From Larix sibirica (taxonomy: Eukaryota; Streptophyta; Pinopsida; Pinales; Pinaceae), in NCBI GenBank assembly GCA_004151065.3, contig NWUY0300016622.1, positions 69,059 to 89,648 of the forward strand: 20,590 nucleotides of DNA. Direction: 5' to 3'. The notes below the pieces were generated by a model. It ran no database searches and was not told where the DNA came from. It was given only the letters and a program-made list of their open reading frames with translations. Made by a program: the position numbers and the translations under genes. Positions within the stretch are counted from its first letter, which is position 1; every line of letters begins with the position of its first letter. This document shows, piece by piece, positions 16,338 through 20,590 of the stretch.

Positions 16338-19300
16338 TTATGGTAATTTCTCATATTCTCAAATATGTTATGGTAATTTCTCATATTCTCAAATTTGTGT
16401 AAAGTTAAAAGACAAGTTGAGGAGAGTCATCCAAGCTAGGAGCCTAATTCAATTATCATAAAATGTCACAATTTAACAATTCGATATTCGAAATAAAGTA
16501 TTTATATCAACCTGTGTTGATTCTAGAGAAGGCTTTAGAGTAAGTGCACTAGAAAGAATTTGGAAACATAACTTTTCCAATAAATAACTATGTGGTAATT
16601 TCCCATGTTCTCAAATTTGTGCAAAAGAGAAGTTTAGGAGAGTCATCCAAGCTAGGAGCCTAATTCAATTATCATACAAGTATTTTTAACAATTCATGCT
16701 AATTCTAGACAAGTCTTTAGAGTAAGTTCACTGCAAGTTGTGTTATGCATGGGATCTTGTTAGACAAATCCATTCAAGGACTCTACCCTTCAGTGTGAAG
16801 GGAGCTCCCTCTAACAATGGCTTGGTTCAAACTGTCAACATTTTTGAAGAGAAGTTATAGACAAGCTAATAAGGAATTTAGTAGTAAGTTACAAAATGAT
16901 CAACTAGTTCAAAATTGTTCATGAGCTCCAAAGATGCTTAGTTAGTTGTTTAAGGTTTAGCAAATTTTAACTCAAATTTCAAAAAGACTTGGTGTTTACT
17001 AGTGATCTCAGTCTCAATTTAACTAGTGGATTTTTTAAATTCATGGTTGGGTTTCAACAAAGTAATGTTTATTATTGTTAAGGGAAAGGATTACATAACT
17101 TCATGAAGAATATATGCATGTATGTATGTAGACTTAAAGTCGTTAGTATTGTTTCATAGTTAAGACTTGCTAAGACTGATAGAAACCAAAAGTCCTTAGG
17201 TATTTTTGGTTAAGTGATTCCTGGATATAGGATGAAGTGACCAAACATTTACTCACAAGTGTTGAACATCCACCACCTATCAAGAGGTGAGATGCCATGT
17301 CTACCTTTATCGCTAATGTGATTCCCAACCCAATTTAATGACCATGACAACTCCATTATTTTTCAAGGCAAAACATACCAAGATATTAAGGGGAAATGAA
17401 CTTTGATAAGAAAATAATACTACTCGAACCCTTTTGACCAACCAATTAAGCTCCCAATGATTACCCTCATATATGTCCCAATAGAAAAATTTAAGGGCAA
17501 AATATAATCAATCGACAAAAAAATTAACATTAAAATATTAGATGGGAAAAAAATTTATAGTTAATCTAATGTTTCTAGCTTAGCCCCAAATATATAAAAC
17601 AATTTTTTGATATATGATGATGATTACCTTTCACTAAGATCAATTTTGGTTCATGGGACCCATCACTTAAATTGATAACATTGGTTGTCAAGTTGTTTCT
17701 ATGATCAAATAACTTACCCTAACCCTCTTGATCAGCAAGTTAAGTTCCCAATGATTACCCTTATATATGATCCAATATAAAAATTTAAGGGTGAAATATA
17801 CCTAATTGATGATATTTTAATATTAAAATATTAAATGGTCACAACTTTGTAGTTAATATAATGGTTGTACTTTAGCCCAAAAAATTTAAAATATGTTTTT
17901 GATATATGATGACGTCGATAATGATTATCATTCACTAAGATCAACTTTGGTTCATCAAATCTATCACTTAAATTAATTACTTTGATTTATCAAGTTATTT
18001 ATATGATCAAATTAATAACTTGGAAATCAAATTTATGAGTTCCCTTTGATATATTCATAAACGAATCATTTAGCCATTCATTATTTTTTTATCTGCTAAA
18101 TACATCTCAAGTTTTTAAAAGAAGTGTTTAAAGATGGATTGTTTGCGCTTATGTCATTAAAGAAGGGTTGCATGCCCCATTATTTGCCCTTATTTTGTTT
18201 GAGGAAGGGTTTCACTTTTTTGCTACACTTAGAGATGAATTTAGTTATTTTAAATTATCATAAGTTTGCATTTTTTACTTTTTGCAAATTTAATGATTTG
18301 AAAGGGTTGAATCGACCAAAATGTAAGAGTTTGTTATAAATTACTAAAGTTATTAGACAACCTAGGCATTTGGAAGAGATAAATGTATTGATATGCTCTC
18401 GCCTGAGAAAAACTATGTGGATATTTCAATTATCTTCAATCTCTTGGAAAATTGGATGGTATATGGATGGAGCATGTGAAGAATCTCCAAAGTTTGTTAT
18501 GGTTGATATTCAAAAAATTATAATGACAATCAAACAATGTATGGAAATGTGATGGGGTAAAGAAGTTGAATAATGGCTTTTCCTAATGAGAGGTTTGTAG
18601 GTAATAGTTGCAATGTGATTTTCAAGTTTAACAAAATATTGGCATAATAGCGCTCTATGTGGGGTTGCCTTGTTGGCTACTTCAGTTTATGGACACATGT
18701 CCTTGGTTTATGTTAGCTTTCCTCACGTATTTTTAAATATAAAGGGGGGAGAGCTCTTTGTCAAAATCATGATCATCATTGTCCTCTAATCTTTGTAGTG
18801 GTATTGGGGGCGTATTCTAGGGAGCAAGATGATAGGTTTCGTGAGGAAACCCACAAAGAAGACGAGAAGAGAGAGAGACATCTAAGTTGATCTTTGAGAG
18901 ATTGCATTTGTGTGGTGCTAGGGCTTGATCTTGTGAAATGATACAATATGTGTTATGCTTGAAGTAAATCTTAGAGAAGAATGTGATGTTGAAGATGGTG
19001 ATGGATTATCATATAGCTCTTATTGTAGAGCTAGGATTTTTGCCCTAGTAAAAGACATGGAGAGTGAAGCTAATGCATTGCATTACATTATAGCCTTATT
19101 ATTATGAGATGCAGGGATTCTAGGGAAAGATCATGGAGAGCCTAGCTTGATGATTCTTGATCTTGGTATGATGCCTTGCTTCAAAGAAAACTCGGTTATT
19201 GTATTCTTGTTGTTCCATGGAGGTCTTGGTGTTTTTGTTGATGCAAGAGTTTAAGACCTGGTTTTTAGGACTCAAAGCATAGGATGGACATGTAGACTTG

Positions 19301-19880
19301 GAGGCTAGTGCTAGAGTTATCTTGCCATGTACTTTTGTGATGCAATATGGCTAGGGTTTGTAAATCATAAGGAAGATAGAACACTAGTGTGGAGAACTTA
19401 TGTGATATAGCTTGGAGTAGCGTTTAGTCTATCCAAAATATATTTTAAATAAATTGATTGTGATGCATATTACCATATTATTGATGAAAAATAAAAAAAT
19501 TAACATGACTCCCCTCAAGCATATATTTATAAAATATAATGAAAAAACTAAAACTTACAAAATATGTTCTTAAATAAAATATAAATAATTATCACTTAAA
19601 GTGATGTTAATTTTGATGAAAAAAACAATACATTTATATGAAACTCCTATTGGTGCACTACCTTATTGATGTTGTTACTAAACAAGAAGTTGACCATGAA
19701 TTTGACAAAAAAAAATTAGTGCAAAAGCCAAACTCTCTAAATGGACAAAGAAAACCACAAATGGGAAAATGTAAATTTTGATTGTATTGATCTTAAGAAA
19801 ACTACAAAAAGATATGTTAACTTATTTATAATTGCTTGTATGATTGATAGAATTACCTTAATTATATGGGGATGTATGGG

Positions 19881-20327
19881 GATGTAAATTAGAGGCAAAG
19901 TAAAATGGATTTTTAAATTAATGTCTAACTAAAAATAATATTTAAGAGTTAGTTCTTACTCATAGAGGCAAGAATGTAATTTATTGTAAATGGACTTACA
20001 TAAGCCAAGTTGATGTCTAATTATGAAATTGAAAGACATAAAGCTAGATTAGGTTACCCTCCCAAAAAAAAATTAATTATCATGATTTTTTTCCTTTGTG
20101 AATAAATGTGAATAGTTAGAGTTATGTTTGTTATTGTTACCAACTTTCATTAGAAAACCTATTAAATTAATATAAAAGTGAATTCCTTAAATGTTATTTT
20201 ATTGAAAAAAATACATAAAACAACTACCAAAGTTTATTTAAAATAAATTTTTATTTGTAAATTTTAAAAATCTTTATATAGATTGAAATAAGTCACTAAG
20301 TAGTGATATATAAAAATTAACAAGAAC
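19881..20327 (+). pseudogene. Ty1/copia reverse transcriptase remnant, copy B
   Basis: Duplicate of 9881-10327 with all the same motif blocks, frame changes and stops. Here the sequence continues beyond the hairpin segment into 20450-20590, where the next part of the enzyme seems to follow. Confidence 0.78.
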
Positions 20328-20331
20328 CACG

Positions 20332-20360
20332 AGGTGGCAATGTCTTCGACATTGCCACCT
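20332..20360. repeat. Perfect 13-bp hairpin, copy B
   Basis: Identical to 10332-10360. The base after the stem is A (20361) instead of G (10361). Confidence 0.95.
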
Positions 20361-20454
20361 ATTGTTGCAAGAATGACAATAAGCTATAAGCTAATAGGAG
20401 AGATTCTTGTGTAAGGTCGTGAGCAATTGTCTAGTAAAATGGATGAGTAGATGC

Positions 20455-20590
20455 AATGTTATTGATCGAAAATTTGGTTATTTTTACTGTGTACAACAAT
20501 TAATGTTCAAATCTTATTTAAATATATCATTTTGATTGGATATTAATTTCTAATGGCATTTTATGATGTATATATGTGCATTGATGTATA
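20455..20590 (+). pseudogene. Probable continuation of the copia reverse transcriptase
   Basis: This unique right flank reads IDRKFGYFYCVQQLMFKSYL in one frame. That fits the G-F-x-R-C...x-Y-x-K block expected about 10-15 residues after the A-P-R-Q-W-Y block of copia enzymes. Near the end, YMCIDV (frame of 20564 onward) lies where L-Y-V-D-D-M would be expected and retains one Asp. The similarity is weak and the window ends here, so the call depends on the stronger upstream remnant. Confidence 0.4.

Larger units (their letters stand above)
10451..20449. repeat. 10-kb direct duplication, copy B
   Basis: It starts abruptly inside the LINE ORF1, at the codon block for NIPLHFW, and continues past its end into new sequence at 20450. 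All copy A features from 451 onward recur at +10,000, including the small ORF (13165-13305), telo-box-like motif (12858-12870), tandem duplication (17425-18021) and TATA-like patch (18735-18880). It is most likely the other contig's version of the same locus. Confidence 0.97.

Noticed and set aside
451-20449. The 10-kb repeats as long terminal repeats of a giant element or as a real segmental duplication
   Set aside because: The copies are joined with only one N between them. Both junctions are abrupt, the offset is exactly 10,000 with no indels, and each unique flank occurs once. Contig overlap is simpler.

Overview
The window looks like intergenic DNA from a large, repeat-rich seed-plant nuclear genome. 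Reasons: AT-rich sequence with no long intact gene, a plant LINE ORF1 remnant (DUF4283-like region plus a CCHC zinc knuckle), a heavily decayed Ty1/copia reverse transcriptase, several generations of tandem duplication, and possible plant-type spliced exons. A conifer or other gymnosperm would fit, but the sequence alone does not prove it. There are no bacterial operons, rRNAs, tRNAs or CRISPR arrays.

The dominant structure is probably an assembly artefact. Bases 451-10449 are repeated at 10451-20449 with an offset of exactly 10,000, separated by a single N at 10450. I found only two differences (845/10845 and 10361/20361, both A/G) and no length change, even in homopolymers. The simplest reading is two overlapping contig ends placed side by side instead of merged. 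The real locus would be about 10.6 kb: 1-10449 followed by 20450-20590. Every feature in copy A therefore reappears at +10,000.

Layout of the unique locus. 1-235: flank with an (AT)n microsatellite and a CGCTCCC-rich patch. 236-1443: a 5'-truncated LINE with a frameshifted ORF1, a short 3' UTR and a 14-A tail, but no ORF2. 1450-3400: a less AT-rich stretch with gene-like traces (a Ser/Gln/Tyr-rich coding remnant, two possible spliced exons, small opposed ORFs and a telo-box-like motif), none of them secure. 3400-4240: AT-rich, nothing recognised. 4246-6337: the most interesting object, an insertion made of a tandem array of a 276-bp (92-codon) unit that keeps one reading frame. It has an inverted unit head at its left end, a likely 12-13 bp target-site duplication, and an apparent uninterrupted version of the target at 6554-6620. 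6386-8021: older duplications. 8022-9880: AT-rich, with two small unrecognised ORFs and a possible promoter or LTR-like patch. 9881-10327: a copia reverse transcriptase remnant, interrupted by about 125 bp carrying a perfect 13-bp hairpin. It probably resumes at about 20455-20590.

No set of genes here works together. The window records retroelement insertion and decay. The candidate for something undescribed is the frame-preserving 276-bp array and the element that carried it.
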